Assembly (NCBI RefSeq): GCF_006346335.1
Contig: NZ_VDMC01000011.1
Coordinates: forward strand, 17,630 to 81,629
Length of the DNA: 64,000 nucleotides
Source: Aequorivita sinensis
Lineage (GTDB): Bacteria > Bacteroidota > Bacteroidia > Flavobacteriales > Flavobacteriaceae
Direction of reading: 5' to 3'
Shown piece by piece: positions 1 through 8,245 of the stretch. Within the stretch, counting starts at the first letter, position 1. Each line of letters starts with the position of its first letter. Below the pieces are notes generated by a model. That model was not told the DNA's origin. It did no database searches and saw only the letters and a program-made list of their open reading frames with translations. The position numbers and the translations under genes were made by a program.

Positions 1-87
1 TTGCTCAGGGTAAACAGTTCAAAAGCTTAAAGCTCAATGCTGTTTTTTAAAAAACAACAATAAACCCTAAACTAGAAACCATTTTAG

Positions 88-160
88 AGCGGGAGACCGG
101 GTTCGAACCGGCGACATTCAGCTTGGAAGGCTGACGCTCTACCAACTGAGCTACTCCCGC
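88..160 (-). tRNA. tRNA-Gly (anticodon TCC)
   Basis: Read on the minus strand this is a full cloverleaf. The seven-base acceptor stem GCGGGAG/CTCCCGC, the D-arm GCTCAGTTGGTAGAGC, an anticodon loop with TCC and the T-arm GGTTCGAACCC are all present. The 3' CCA is not encoded. It is the last of three tRNAs (Thr, Tyr, Gly) downstream of hpf. In flavobacteria this tRNA cluster normally leads into tuf, which would lie beyond the left edge. Confidence 0.96.
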
Positions 161-359
161 ATTTTATGAGCAAATTCCCTCCCCGACAAGCGTCGAGACT
201 GTTTCATATCCAGAGAAGGAAACCGAAACTTTTTAGAGAATCTAATCAAAAGATTATTCAATCTATAAATGAACTACTTCAAACTTTGCGCAAAACTAAC
301 ATAATTTTACTTATTACGTTTGAAATTTTCAACTTTTTATTGAAAATAAAAAATAGTAG

Positions 360-441
<82 letters not shown>

Positions 442-569
442 AATTCTTCAATTATGAATTAAGAATATAAAATTCACAACTAAAACTTTCAATAATTCTA
501 ATGAACTTGTAGATTTAAAAATCTACTTATTTGTTTTTCATAATTCCGAATATACAATTCTGAATTACT

Positions 570-587
570 GAGCCGATTGAGGGACTC
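570..587 (-). pseudogene. Fragment of the tRNA-Thr 3' end
   Basis: Eighteen bases (GAGCCGATTGAGGGACTC) match the intact tRNA-Thr 3' acceptor/T-arm segment at 685-702 in 17 of 18 positions. The rest of the tRNA is missing. The homology breaks straight into a short dispersed repeat (588-612). A partial tRNA 3' end beside a dispersed repeat looks like a scar of recombination or integration at the tRNA. It is too short to exclude coincidence entirely. Confidence 0.5.
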
Positions 588-612
588 CCTTCGACTGCGC
601 TCAGGATAAACT
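588..612. repeat. Short dispersed repeat (CTTCGACTGCGCTCAGG type)
   Basis: The core TTCGACTGCGCTCAGGATAA recurs as a truncated copy at the left edge (1-15, TGCTCAGGGTAAAC) and as a diverged inverted copy at 22631-22650 (TTGAGCGAAGTCGAAG). All copies are intergenic. Similar short elements are common between genes in Flavobacteriaceae. No coding potential is seen and the function is unknown. Confidence 0.5.
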
Positions 613-685
613 TCTCGCCCCGATTAAACCAAGCTCTAATTTTAAAACTCTAGTTTAATTCCTGATCCACTTTTCAAAATTTCAG

Positions 686-759
686 AGCCGATGGAGGGAC
701 TCGAACCCACGACCTGCTGATTACAAATCAGCTGCTCTAGCCAGCTGAGCTACATCGGC
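686..759 (-). tRNA. tRNA-Thr (anticodon TGT)
   Basis: This is a complete cloverleaf on the minus strand. The acceptor stem GCCGATG pairs with CATCGGC, the D-arm is GCTCAGCTGGCTAGAGC, the anticodon loop reads TTTGTAA (TGT), and the T-arm is GGGTTCGAGTCCC. It is the first tRNA after hpf, in the same orientation, with no encoded CCA. The space up to the tRNA-Tyr gene holds the tRNA-Thr fragment and the dispersed repeat. Confidence 0.96.
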
Positions 760-884
760 TTTTTTCAATTTTTATGAGTTGCTTTCTAACTCGTAAAAAA
801 GCTCGTTATTTCTAACGGAGTGCAAATGTATATAAACTTCTCGTTTCAAACAAAACTTTTTCAAAACTTTTTTTAAAAAAATTT

Positions 885-1187
885 CTATAAATACGATTTT
901 TCTTTCTGTTTGCGCTTCTTTAGTTGTCTCTCCAAAGCTCGTGACGCCTCGTCGGTAGCAGCTTCAAAGGTCTTAGCTTCCTTTTTCACCATAATGTCAT
1001 CTCCTGGCACACTTAATAACACCTCTACTATTTTATTTTCTTTTTCACTCGTTTTTTGAACCTTCAAAAAGACATCTGCGAACACAATTTTGTCGTAAAA
1101 TTGTTCGAGCTTCGACAACCTTTTTTTAACAAAAAACACCAACTCTTCTTTCGCCGTAAAATTTGGCGCTTGTACGTTTACTTTCAT
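885..1187 (-). CDS. hpf: Ribosome hibernation-promoting factor, short form (HPF/RaiA family)
   Basis: This 100-residue protein starts MKVNVQAPNFTAKEELVFFV and shows the beta-alpha-beta-beta-beta-alpha pattern of S30AE/HPF proteins, ending in a lysine/arginine-rich tail (about residues 86-97). It matches the short form, because the C-terminal dimerisation domain of long HPF is absent. Family members bind the 30S decoding centre in stationary phase and block tRNA and mRNA binding. It lies between xerC and the tRNA genes on the same strand, so all may be co-transcribed. The ATG start has no Shine-Dalgarno sequence, as usual in this phylum. Confidence 0.9.
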   Translation of the reverse strand: MKVNVQAPNFTAKEELVFFVKKRLSKLEQFYDKIVFADVFLKVQKTSEKENKIVEVLLSVPGDDIMVKKEAKTFEAATDEASRALERQLKKRKQKEKSYL

Positions 1188-1242
1188 ATCACTATAATTT
1201 TATAATTGCTAAGTAGTTTTACACCATAAATGCCATTTAAAA

Positions 1243-2127
1243 TTAACTACGAGGATGTGAGTTTCTATAAATCTCTTTCAATTTAGCGATACTGTTTTGA
1301 GTATAAACTTGAGTAGATGCTAAACTAGAATGACCTAATAACTCTTTAACCGAATTTATATCAGCACCTTCATTTAAAAGATGAGTTGCAAATGAATGCC
1401 TTAATATATGAGGACTCTTTTTTACTTTTTCAGATGCCTTACTAAAGTAGACATTAATAATGCGATACACAAGAGTTTCATACACTTTCAAACCTTTTGC
1501 CGTGAGAAACAAATACTCATCATCTATTATATTCTCAAGCTCATCTCGTACAGACATGTAGGCACGAATAGTATCAAGCACTGCTGGCAACAAAGGAATT
1601 ATCCGCTCCTTATTACGCTTACCTAATACCTTAATCGTTTTCTGGGCGAAGGAAATACTGTCAATCTTAATATTAATTAACTCCGCTCTTCTTATACCTG
1701 TTGAATAAAACAACTCGACCACCAGACGATCTCGCAATCCCTCAAAATCATCGTTGCCTTGAAGCAATTCCATTACGTTTACTATTTCATTTTCAGAAAA
1801 TGGAACTTGTATTTTTTTTGAAGTTTTTAATGCTTTGTGTTTCGCCAACGGACTAACCTGTATTTGTCCTGTCTTTAAAAGAAATTTATAATAGGTTTTA
1901 AGGGAAGATATTTTCCTATTTACAGTTCTATTTGAAACACCAGAATCAACCAAAGACACTATCCAGCTTCGAATTACCGAGTAGTTTACATCTAGTATAT
2001 CCCCGTACTGAAACTCTTCTGAAGCAAATTGCTGAAATCCATCTAGATCTTTTAAATATGCTACAACCGTATGTGGTGAGTATTTTTTTTCAAGTTCTAA
2101 ATAGTCTTTAAAAGAAGAAAATGGCAT
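1243..2127 (-). CDS. xerC: Site-specific tyrosine recombinase XerC
   Basis: This protein belongs to the XerC/XerD family, which resolves chromosome dimers at dif. The N-terminal SAM-like DNA-binding domain covers roughly residues 1-90 (SFKDYLELEKKYSPHTVVAY). The catalytic domain follows with R (STGIRRAELINI), K (GKRNKER), the HxxR box (PHILRHSFATHLL), a second H (LLGHSSLASTQVYT) and the nucleophile Tyr in TQVYTQ. I chose the internal ATG giving MPFSSFKDYLELEKKYS (294 aa). The upstream ATG at 2160 adds MCSWLQPKNLQ, which does not resemble the family. It sits between rpsU and hpf, downstream of the rpsU terminator. Confidence 0.92.
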   Translation of the reverse strand: MPFSSFKDYLELEKKYSPHTVVAYLKDLDGFQQFASEEFQYGDILDVNYSVIRSWIVSLVDSGVSNRTVNRKISSLKTYYKFLLKTGQIQVSPLAKHKALKTSKKIQVPFSENEIVNVMELLQGNDDFEGLRDRLVVELFYSTGIRRAELINIKIDSISFAQKTIKVLGKRNKERIIPLLPAVLDTIRAYMSVRDELENIIDDEYLFLTAKGLKVYETLVYRIINVYFSKASEKVKKSPHILRHSFATHLLNEGADINSVKELLGHSSLASTQVYTQNSIAKLKEIYRNSHPRS

Positions 2128-2252
2128 TTGCAGGTTTTTAGGTTGTAGCCAACTGCACATTAAATTAGAAGTTGACGTTAATCGCTACCTCAAACAGTGG
2201 TTCTACAAAATAACTCAATTACCCCACAAACTAATAATTTTTAATCATAAAA

Positions 2253-2283
2253 AAATCCGTTGGAAAAAATTCCAACGGATTTA
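2253..2283 (-). terminator. Intrinsic terminator of rpsU
   Basis: A 12-bp stem (AATCCGTTGGAA paired with TTCCAACGGATT) with a short A-rich loop is followed on the minus strand by a run of seven T residues. It lies 24 bp after the rpsU stop codon, so rpsU is probably transcribed separately from xerC. Confidence 0.85.
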
Positions 2284-2307
2284 TATGATATAGATTCAAA
2301 AAGAACA

Positions 2308-2502
2308 CTAAATATCTTCCTGATCTCTAAGATTCTGGATGTATTGCGCTTTTTGCATTTGCGCTCTTTTCTTAACAGATGGCTTTGTAAAAGCTTGTCT
2401 TGCACGCAACTGGCGCATTGTTCCTGTACGGTCAAACTTACGCTTGAAACGCTTCAGTGCTCTGTCGATATTTTCTCCGTCTTTAACTGGTATAATTAAC
2501 AT
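2308..2502 (-). CDS. rpsU: 30S ribosomal protein bS21
   Basis: This small basic protein of 64 residues has the bS21 signature (MLIIPVKDGENIDRALKRFK, then RQLRARQAFTKPSVKKRAQM). In Bacteroidota ribosomes bS21, with bS18 and bS6, holds the 16S rRNA 3' tail and hides the anti-Shine-Dalgarno sequence. The gene is monocistronic, with its own promoter motif (2532-2539) and terminator. Its leader carries an extended Shine-Dalgarno sequence, the feature reported to autoregulate rpsU in Flavobacterium johnsoniae. Confidence 0.97.
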   Translation of the reverse strand: MLIIPVKDGENIDRALKRFKRKFDRTGTMRQLRARQAFTKPSVKKRAQMQKAQYIQNLRDQEDI

Positions 2503-2507
2503 AGTGT

Positions 2508-2520
2508 CATCACCTCCTCT
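2508..2520 (-). promoter_or_regulatory. Extended Shine-Dalgarno sequence of rpsU (probable autoregulatory site)
   Basis: On the minus strand the leader reads AGAGGAGGTGATG, ending 5 bases before the ATG. The nine-base core GGAGGTGAT is complementary to the 16S 3' tail. Such strength is exceptional in this window, since nearly every other gene lacks any purine-rich box. Published work on F. johnsoniae shows that ribosomes lacking bS21 preferentially translate such messages. The site therefore very likely senses bS21 shortage. Confidence 0.85.
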
Positions 2521-2531
2521 CTTTAGGGCGG

Positions 2532-2539
2532 CAAAGATA
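2532..2539 (-). promoter_or_regulatory. Putative -7 promoter element of rpsU
   Basis: The minus strand reads TATCTTTG, an exact match to the Bacteroidota -7 consensus TAnnTTTG. Initiation just downstream would leave a leader of only about 20-25 nt, almost entirely the Shine-Dalgarno region. No convincing -33 TTTG lies at standard spacing. Confidence 0.55.
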
Positions 2540-2678
2540 TGAAAAATTTTGACTTATAAAAAACAACTTACAAGATTTTTTATAAAAAAGCAGTTTACAC
2601 CCAAAATTGCCCAATTAAAATATCATAATTTATTTTTCAGATAATGACGAAATTAGTTAAAACCTAAATAAGACTAGA

Positions 2679-4097
2679 TTAATTTTTATACAATGAAGCT
2701 CTTTTGCTTAAATCTAAAATCAACTTTTCTTCTTCTTTACTTTCTAATAATACGTTATAAGTTTTCCAAAAAGCTTCATTGTAAGGCTTGCTAGAAAATA
2801 TATCGGCAGACCAGTCATTTTGCTGTAATTCTTCTTTTACAAGCTCGGTATCTTGAATTATATCGGTAAACAGTATTTCCTGAACAGTATAATAATATTG
2901 TTCTCCTTTATCAAAACCAGGTTCTGCTTCAGTTTTAACTCTATCGGAAGACCTATCTCCTGTATTTACAAGTTTTGGAGTTTCATAATAAATATAATTA
3001 GGATACATCTTTCCATTATACTCCATATAAGTCATGGTTAACTTATGTATGGTTTGAGTATCAAACAAACTCTTGCTTCTTCTTTTCTGAACATCAGAAG
3101 CTGCTGTCAACTCATACTCCACTCTTTTAATCGCGTAATTATCATAATAGATGTAAATCCACCCTTTTGGCTCAAACCCTTCGTTATAGATGTTAGGCGT
3201 ATTCAAACCGACAAAATCCTTGCCTTTTGTGATTTCAATTTTATAAATTTTCCTCCCGTTATCTACTAAAATCGTATCCAGGTTAAACTCATGTTTTTCT
3301 AACATATTTTTTCCCAACAAAGCCTCTGTTGTATTACTATTCCTCAATAGATTTAACTTTCCTATAAATAGATTTTCTAATCCATTTACACGACTATCAT
3401 TCCATTTAATAGCATTAATCAAAGCTGACTTCTTAACAGAATTTAAATTTACATTACCAGCATTAGACCCTATACTTTTTAAGTAAGCAGAATACGTAAA
3501 AAGACTGTCGATATCCCTTAAATCGTAACTTTTTCGGGTTTCATCTACGTTTATTTTTATAAAATCTTTTGCTCCAGCGGCATAACTAGAATCGTATAAT
3601 GTAATCGCACTTTCTATAAGCCACTTGTATTCCTTTTTATTTCGTTCTTTGTGACGTAAAAATCCTTTTTGAAGATAAGCCTGTTCTGGTAAGTTTGCCG
3701 GAAGCCTTTCGATAGCTTTTTGCACTATTCCATTACCAGTAGTTGGCCGTGGATCGGCAACAATTACAACTTCATCTAGGGAAGCAACATCTTCTTCAAG
3801 AAAAATATCGGAACCATTTTCAAAGCCTTCAATTACCACCTTATAGCTTTTATAACCTATAGAAGATATTACCAAGGTATCATTTAAATGTTCTTTGGGA
3901 ACTTTTAAGGCAAAATTACCATCACTGTTAGAAATAGTTCCAATGGTAGTATTTTTGATATACACACTAGCACTTTCTATAGGCTGAAAAGTTAAGAAAT
4001 CTGCAACCTTCCCATTTAGGTTGGTTTGTGAAAAGGTGGTCGCAGTTATGAACATTACGATCACACTTAATAAATGCTTTAATTTAAAGTGCTTCAT
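2679..4097 (-). CDS. Secreted/outer-membrane protein with carboxypeptidase-regulatory-like domain
   Basis: This 472-residue protein begins with a Sec signal peptide (hydrophobic LLSVIVMFITATTFSQ, about residues 9-24). A CarboxypepD_reg-like Ig-fold follows at about 25-110 (NGKVADFLTFQPIESASVYI, ISNSDGNFALKVP). That domain is widespread in Bacteroidota envelope proteins, including TonB-dependent receptors. The remaining 360 residues are beta-rich with many Tyr/Trp/Lys. They carry no TonB plug or full barrel signature that I recognise, so the molecular role is unknown. It stands alone between rpsU and an acyl-CoA dehydrogenase gene, with about 240 bp upstream and no clear promoter. The envelope location is firm; the function is not. 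Confidence 0.8.
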   Translation of the reverse strand: MKHFKLKHLLSVIVMFITATTFSQTNLNGKVADFLTFQPIESASVYIKNTTIGTISNSDGNFALKVPKEHLNDTLVISSIGYKSYKVVIEGFENGSDIFLEEDVASLDEVVIVADPRPTTGNGIVQKAIERLPANLPEQAYLQKGFLRHKERNKKEYKWLIESAITLYDSSYAAGAKDFIKINVDETRKSYDLRDIDSLFTYSAYLKSIGSNAGNVNLNSVKKSALINAIKWNDSRVNGLENLFIGKLNLLRNSNTTEALLGKNMLEKHEFNLDTILVDNGRKIYKIEITKGKDFVGLNTPNIYNEGFEPKGWIYIYYDNYAIKRVEYELTAASDVQKRRSKSLFDTQTIHKLTMTYMEYNGKMYPNYIYYETPKLVNTGDRSSDRVKTEAEPGFDKGEQYYYTVQEILFTDIIQDTELVKEELQQNDWSADIFSSKPYNEAFWKTYNVLLESKEEEKLILDLSKRASLYKN

Positions 4098-4341
4098 TAT
4101 TTTGAAAAGATTAAAATTTTAAACTTTGAACATCCATCATTATACATTAACATTTAGGCGCTATTTGATATTATTTTTAAATATCAGCTTTAAGTCTACA
4201 CCTAAATACAACCCGACCAAAACTAGGCACGGTAATCAATAAAAAAGACATTTAAAAAATGATTGTAAATAGTATCTTTTGATTCAATTTCAATCAGTTT
4301 TAAAACGTCTTCTTTCGTAACTTCCAAATCTAAAGCTTAGG

Positions 4342-5505
4342 TTATGTAGCTGGCTTGTATGATACTCCTTCAATAACCATCTTAGAAATAATTTCTCTTA
4401 GAATTTCAGAAGTACCACCACCAATAGGACCTAATCTACTATCGCGTAATAGTCTTGCCAATGGATAATCTTCCATATAACCATATCCTCCTAAAAACTG
4501 AAGACATTCCGTCATCACCTCATCTGCTACTTTAGTCGAAATAAGTTTACTCATTGTGGCTTCTTTTACAACGTATTCCCCATCGTTTAGACGTTGTGCG
4601 GTTACGTAGTTAAATGTTTTTGCAACTTCCACTTCACTTGCTAGTTGTGCAACTCTATGCCGTAGTGCTTGAAACTTCGAAATACTCTTACCAAAAGCAA
4701 ATCTATCTTTCATATATTGAATGGTGTAATCTAATGCAAACTCACTACGTGCGTGTGCGTTAATCCCCATTATAAGTCTTTCTAATGCGAAATGTTGCAT
4801 AATATATGGGAACCCCATGTTCTCCTCGCCCATTAGGCTTGATGCTGGGATTTCAACATTATCGAATGCTATTTCTCCTGTATCACTTGCTCTCCATCCA
4901 AGTTTGTCGAGTTTTGTTGCAGAAATACCTTTTATATCACGGTCCATAACAAAAATGCTAATTCCTTTGTTACCTAATTCTGGAGCCGTTTTAGCGGCAA
5001 CTACAAGGTAATCGCTGTAAATTCCATTTGTGATAAAGGTTTTAGAACCGTTGATTATATATTTATCTCCTTTTTTAACCGCAGTTGTACGCATTCCAGA
5101 AACATCACTTCCTCCAAATGGTTCAGTAATACACAGACAGCCTATTTTATCACCCGAAATACTCGGTGCTAAATATTTTTCTTTTTGTTCGTGATTAGCT
5201 TCTTTTTTAAGATGCGTCATTGCAAGATAAGCGTGTGCCCACATTGCTGCAGCAAAACCACCACTGTTTACTTTTTGTAATTCTTCTAAGAAAATCACCG
5301 TATAGAAAAGATCTAAATCTAATCCGCCGTATTCTTCAGGCTGATAAATTCCAAAGTAACCCATTTCACCAAATTTTTTCCATATAAAACGGTCGATGGT
5401 ACCTGTTTCTTCCCACTTTTCAATGTGAGGCACTACTTCTTTTTGAAGAAAATCCTGAAAACTTTTTCTGAAAAAATCGTGTTCTTCTGTAAAATGTAAA
5501 TTCAT
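4342..5505 (-). CDS. Acyl-CoA dehydrogenase family protein
   Basis: This 387-residue protein is the standard length for the family, which oxidises acyl-CoA to enoyl-CoA with FAD and passes electrons to ETF. Visible signatures are CITEPFGGSDVSGM (about 125-138, FAD binding), GSKTFITNG (153-161) and the C-terminal ECLQFLGGYGYMEDYPLAR. The usual C-terminal catalytic Glu of medium-chain enzymes is replaced by Gly (GPIGGGTSEI). A Glu at about residue 242 (FALERLIM) matches the alternative position used by isovaleryl-CoA dehydrogenase, suggesting a branched-chain or long-chain-type enzyme. It is a single gene, with no ETF or thiolase genes nearby, so the substrate cannot be assigned. Confidence 0.9.
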   Translation of the reverse strand: MNLHFTEEHDFFRKSFQDFLQKEVVPHIEKWEETGTIDRFIWKKFGEMGYFGIYQPEEYGGLDLDLFYTVIFLEELQKVNSGGFAAAMWAHAYLAMTHLKKEANHEQKEKYLAPSISGDKIGCLCITEPFGGSDVSGMRTTAVKKGDKYIINGSKTFITNGIYSDYLVVAAKTAPELGNKGISIFVMDRDIKGISATKLDKLGWRASDTGEIAFDNVEIPASSLMGEENMGFPYIMQHFALERLIMGINAHARSEFALDYTIQYMKDRFAFGKSISKFQALRHRVAQLASEVEVAKTFNYVTAQRLNDGEYVVKEATMSKLISTKVADEVMTECLQFLGGYGYMEDYPLARLLRDSRLGPIGGGTSEILREIISKMVIEGVSYKPAT

Positions 5506-5621
5506 CTGTAAATCTTATCTTGAAATTATTATGTTTGAAATTATTGAGTGACACCCACTAATCAAGGTTCTACAAATACACTTTTACTGTATGTAGAGTG
5601 ATGTGGCAGCATTTCTAAGCC

Positions 5622-6506
5622 TTACTCAGCAGACAAATATAACTGAATTAGCTGTAACTTTCTTTGGCTCATACCTTCAATTTTATTTAGTTCTTCCACG
5701 TTCGTAATTTTTTCACGTAGTCTTCGATATTCCCAAATCTTTTTAGCCAACTCAAAGGATACTCCTGGAATAGTCGCAATATCTGATGCCGAAGCATTGT
5801 TTACGTTAATCTTAATTATCTCTTTTGGTGTTTTTACAGTGAAGACGTTTAATGTTCGTTCTACAACTTCGGGGCTTAAACCATAAACCGCATAAAGCTG
5901 TTTTTCGTCGCTAAAACCACCTATTGACTCACGATAAGAAACAATTCGTTTACTTAGCGCTTCTCCAATTCCGCTCACCTGTTGTAATTGAGTTTCGGTT
6001 GCTTGGTTTAAATCTATTTTTTGACTGAATGGTCGCGCTACAAAACCTTTATTTTGGTTAATTGAGGTAGCACTTACTTTTGAAGCAGAATTATTCACCC
6101 ATTCTGGAAATTTAAAGTAAGGCCTTATCTCAGCTAATAAAGAATCAGAAACTCCCGTTACTCTTTTAAAATCTGCAGCAGAATTTATCCATTTCCCTTC
6201 CTTTCTATATTGAAGCAACCTGTCTATTTCTTCATTAGACAACCCCAAAACATAACCGGAATAATCTGTAATGAAATTAGGGTTAAACTCAGACCTCTTT
6301 GGTTTACGTTTCTCTATTTCAATTAGACGAAGTGAATCTATTTCATTTTTTATGGAAGTAATTTCTTCAGAAGAAGTATCAAAACTTTCCGATTCTGAAA
6401 AATCGACAAACCAAAACAAGCATAGCAAAGTGACTATAAGTAACAACAAAAACAAAATCCCACTTCGTTGCTGTTTCGAGAACGTGAAGTGGGATTTTAA
6501 TTCCAT
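5622..6506 (-). CDS. ComEA-like helix-hairpin-helix protein, membrane-anchored
   Basis: This 294-residue protein has one N-terminal transmembrane segment (GILFLLLLIVTLLCLFWFVD, about residues 16-35). Three helix-hairpin-helix modules follow: near 85-125, 160-200 (IDLNQATETQLQQVSGIGEA) and 230-270 (INVNNASASDIATIPGVSFE). HhH modules bind DNA without sequence specificity; relatives include the ComEA DNA-uptake receptor and the GspK-like fold. An export or uptake role is possible but unproven. The start codon lies 11 bp after the symporter stop. A strong hairpin covers codons 4-18. Confidence 0.8.
   Translation of the reverse strand: MELKSHFTFSKQQRSGILFLLLLIVTLLCLFWFVDFSESESFDTSSEEITSIKNEIDSLRLIEIEKRKPKRSEFNPNFITDYSGYVLGLSNEEIDRLLQYRKEGKWINSAADFKRVTGVSDSLLAEIRPYFKFPEWVNNSASKVSATSINQNKGFVARPFSQKIDLNQATETQLQQVSGIGEALSKRIVSYRESIGGFSDEKQLYAVYGLSPEVVERTLNVFTVKTPKEIIKINVNNASASDIATIPGVSFELAKKIWEYRRLREKITNVEELNKIEGMSQRKLQLIQLYLSAE
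6454..6498 (-). terminator. Terminator-like hairpin inside the 5' coding region of the HhH gene
   Basis: A perfect 13-bp inverted repeat (AAAATCCCACTTC and GAAGTGGGATTTT, 19-base loop) is followed on the minus strand by TTTTGTTTTTG, a U-rich tail. It lies 20-65 bp downstream of the symporter stop codon but within codons 4-18 of the next gene. It probably ends most symporter transcripts. It could also act as an attenuator for the HhH gene. The hairpin is seen directly; termination is inferred. Confidence 0.6.
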
Positions 6507-6517
6507 AATAATTCTAG

Positions 6518-8143
6518 TTATAAATGTTTGGACATATCTTCTAGTCCGTCGTCAATAGCCTGGTGTTTAATCTTTATGGCTTTCATATATCGATTAAGTT
6601 CCTTCCGTACTACTGGCGTTAATATCACCACCCCAATAATATTAGGAACTACCATTGCGAAAATCATTGCATCGGAAAAGTTAATTACCGATCCAAGGCT
6701 AATAACCGAACCAATCCAAATAAAGATACAAAATAGCAGTTTATATACAAGTTCTGTTACTTTTCCTCTTCCGAAAAGATAAACCCAACCTTGCATTCCG
6801 TAATAGGACCAAGAAATCATCGTAGAGAAAGCAAACATTATTACAGCAATTGTAAGGACGATTGAAAAGTGAGGGATTACACTATCAAAAGCAGTTGCTG
6901 TAAGCTCTACCCCTTCCTTAACTTCTACTCCGTATTGAATTATATTGTTGTCGAAATTTGTAATTACAATCACTAAAGCCGTCATAGTACAAATAACCAC
7001 TGTGTCGATAAACGGTTCTAAAAGTGCTACAATACCTTCAGAGGCTGGATACTTAGTTCGTACTGCAGAGTGAGCAATAGCCGCTGATCCAACTCCCGCT
7101 TCATTAGAAAATGCACCACGACGAATACCTTGAATCATAACACCTACAAGTCCACCTGCAATACCAAGTCCAGAAAAAGCTCCTTCAAAAATAAGAGCAA
7201 ATGCATCCCCAATATGATTGTAGTTTGCTATTAGAATAATAAGTGCGCCAAGTACATAAATACCGGCCATAAAAGGAACAATTTTTTCAGTAACCTTTGC
7301 AATTCTTTTAATACCCCCAATTATAACAAAGGCTACAATTATAGCCATTACAATTCCAAACCATATCGAAGCACTTGTACCTTGAAGGTCGAAGAGTTGA
7401 ACAAATTGCGCTGCGGCTTGATTGGCTTGAAACATATTTCCTCCACCAAAAGAACCACCAATAACAAAAATTGCGAATATTACCGCGAGTACTTTTCCTA
7501 GTCCGCCCATCCCTTTTTGAGCTAACCCTTTTTTAAGATAGTACATCGGACCACCATATACAGTTCCGTCTGGACCTACATCTCGGAATTTAACCCCTAG
7601 AGTACATTCGGCAAACTTGGAAGCCATACCTAGTATACCAGCTAAGATCATCCAGAAAGTTGCACCTGGACCACCAATAGACAGTGCCACCGCAACTCCA
7701 GCAATATTACCAAGACCAACAGTAGCAGAAAGCGCAGCCGTTAATGCTTGAAAGTGTGAAACTTCACCATCAGCACTATCATCGCGAATTGTTTCTATAA
7801 GGTTTTCTTGTTCGTTAGGAGTTACATCACCGTATAAGGTATCCACCCCGTGTTTTTCAATGTCTTCATACTTACCCATTACAACTTTCACAGCCGTGTA
7901 AAACCCAGTAACATTTATAAGTTTAAAATAAATAGTAAAGTAAAGAGCCCCTCCAATAAGTACTATTAATACCCAAGGAATTTGAAAGGATTCAGAAAAT
8001 GGAATTTCGTAAAAAATACCATCAACAAACCAACCTGTATATTTTTTAAAATTTAAATCTATCCTTTCAGAAGTGGAAAGTTCTTGTGCGAAAGTGAAAA
8101 ATGGAATGATAAAAGTGATAAGTGAAAGAAGAAATTTCTTCAT
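6518..8143 (-). CDS. Sodium:alanine symporter family protein (AGCS)
   Basis: This 541-residue protein has about ten hydrophobic segments and the AGCS hallmarks: SHFQALTAALSATVGLGNIA (about 128-147), GPGATFWMILAGILGMASKF, and RRGAFSNEAGVGSAAIAHSA. The family imports alanine or glycine with sodium, here across the inner membrane. A predicted signal-like segment (FLLSLITFIIPFFTFAQ) opens the protein, so the mature N-terminus is probably processed or periplasmic. The helix-hairpin-helix gene follows closely, with a terminator-like hairpin at the junction. Alanine versus glycine preference cannot be told from sequence. Confidence 0.92.
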   Translation of the reverse strand: MKKFLLSLITFIIPFFTFAQELSTSERIDLNFKKYTGWFVDGIFYEIPFSESFQIPWVLIVLIGGALYFTIYFKLINVTGFYTAVKVVMGKYEDIEKHGVDTLYGDVTPNEQENLIETIRDDSADGEVSHFQALTAALSATVGLGNIAGVAVALSIGGPGATFWMILAGILGMASKFAECTLGVKFRDVGPDGTVYGGPMYYLKKGLAQKGMGGLGKVLAVIFAIFVIGGSFGGGNMFQANQAAAQFVQLFDLQGTSASIWFGIVMAIIVAFVIIGGIKRIAKVTEKIVPFMAGIYVLGALIILIANYNHIGDAFALIFEGAFSGLGIAGGLVGVMIQGIRRGAFSNEAGVGSAAIAHSAVRTKYPASEGIVALLEPFIDTVVICTMTALVIVITNFDNNIIQYGVEVKEGVELTATAFDSVIPHFSIVLTIAVIMFAFSTMISWSYYGMQGWVYLFGRGKVTELVYKLLFCIFIWIGSVISLGSVINFSDAMIFAMVVPNIIGVVILTPVVRKELNRYMKAIKIKHQAIDDGLEDMSKHL

Positions 8144-8245
8144 AGTGGATTTTTAAAATTTAACATTGTTATATTTAAAACGAAGCAAGATGCTTAAAAA
8201 AAATTAGAATTTCAAAAAATCACCCTATAAATTGTTAAGGCTTTC

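Noticed and set aside
1243..2160. XerC as an integron or phage integrase
   Set aside because: It sits in the conserved rpsU-xerC-hpf-tRNA context and matches housekeeping XerC along its length.
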